Below are positions 8,373 to 8,373 of a DNA stretch of 8,373 nucleotides, piece after piece. The notes under the pieces were generated by a model. It was not told where the DNA came from. It did no database searches and was given only the letters and a program-made list of their open reading frames with translations. A program made the position numbers and the translations under genes. The DNA is from Thiomonas sp. Its GTDB lineage: Bacteria; Pseudomonadota; Gammaproteobacteria; Burkholderiales; Burkholderiaceae_C. Numbering within the stretch: position 1 is the first letter of the stretch; each line of letters opens with the position of its first letter. Location: the NCBI GenBank assembly GCA_028706735.1, contig JAQTVS010000111.1, positions 1 to 8,373 on the forward strand. The letters run 5' to 3'.

Positions 8373-8373
8373 A

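Overview
The window is GC-rich chromosomal DNA that reads as a betaproteobacterium, most likely Burkholderiales. A Thiomonas-like origin is only a guess from the protein wording. The gene order (pilC-pilD-coaE-zapD-yacG facing mutT-AAA ATPase-argJ-secA) is one I know as a conserved housekeeping neighbourhood of that class. Coding density is very high, and I see no insertion sequence, prophage, tRNA, rRNA or CRISPR array.

Left half, plus strand: the 3' part of pilC (type IV pilus inner-membrane platform protein), pilD (prepilin peptidase) and coaE (dephospho-CoA kinase) are packed with 1-nt and 4-nt overlaps, so they look co-transcribed and translationally coupled. A 271-nt gap follows (2454-2724). 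It holds two perfect GC-rich hairpins in mirror-image arrangement, resembling a REP/BIME repeat, and one edge also carries a canonical G-quadruplex motif on the minus strand. After the gap come zapD (FtsZ-associated division protein) and yacG (small zinc protein, DNA gyrase inhibitor family).

Right half, minus strand, read from the right edge: the C-terminal part of secA (preprotein translocase motor), a 74-nt gap, argJ (arginine biosynthesis), an uncharacterised DUF815-type AAA ATPase starting 1 nt after argJ, and a MutT-like Nudix hydrolase overlapping the ATPase by 4 nt. The two gene sets converge, with only 22 nt between the yacG and mutT stop codons.

The genes serve separate core functions: pilus assembly, CoA synthesis, division, gyrase control, nucleotide sanitation, arginine synthesis and protein export. 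They do not form one pathway. I found no convincing new multi-gene system. The least understood items are the DUF815 ATPase and the intergenic repeat.
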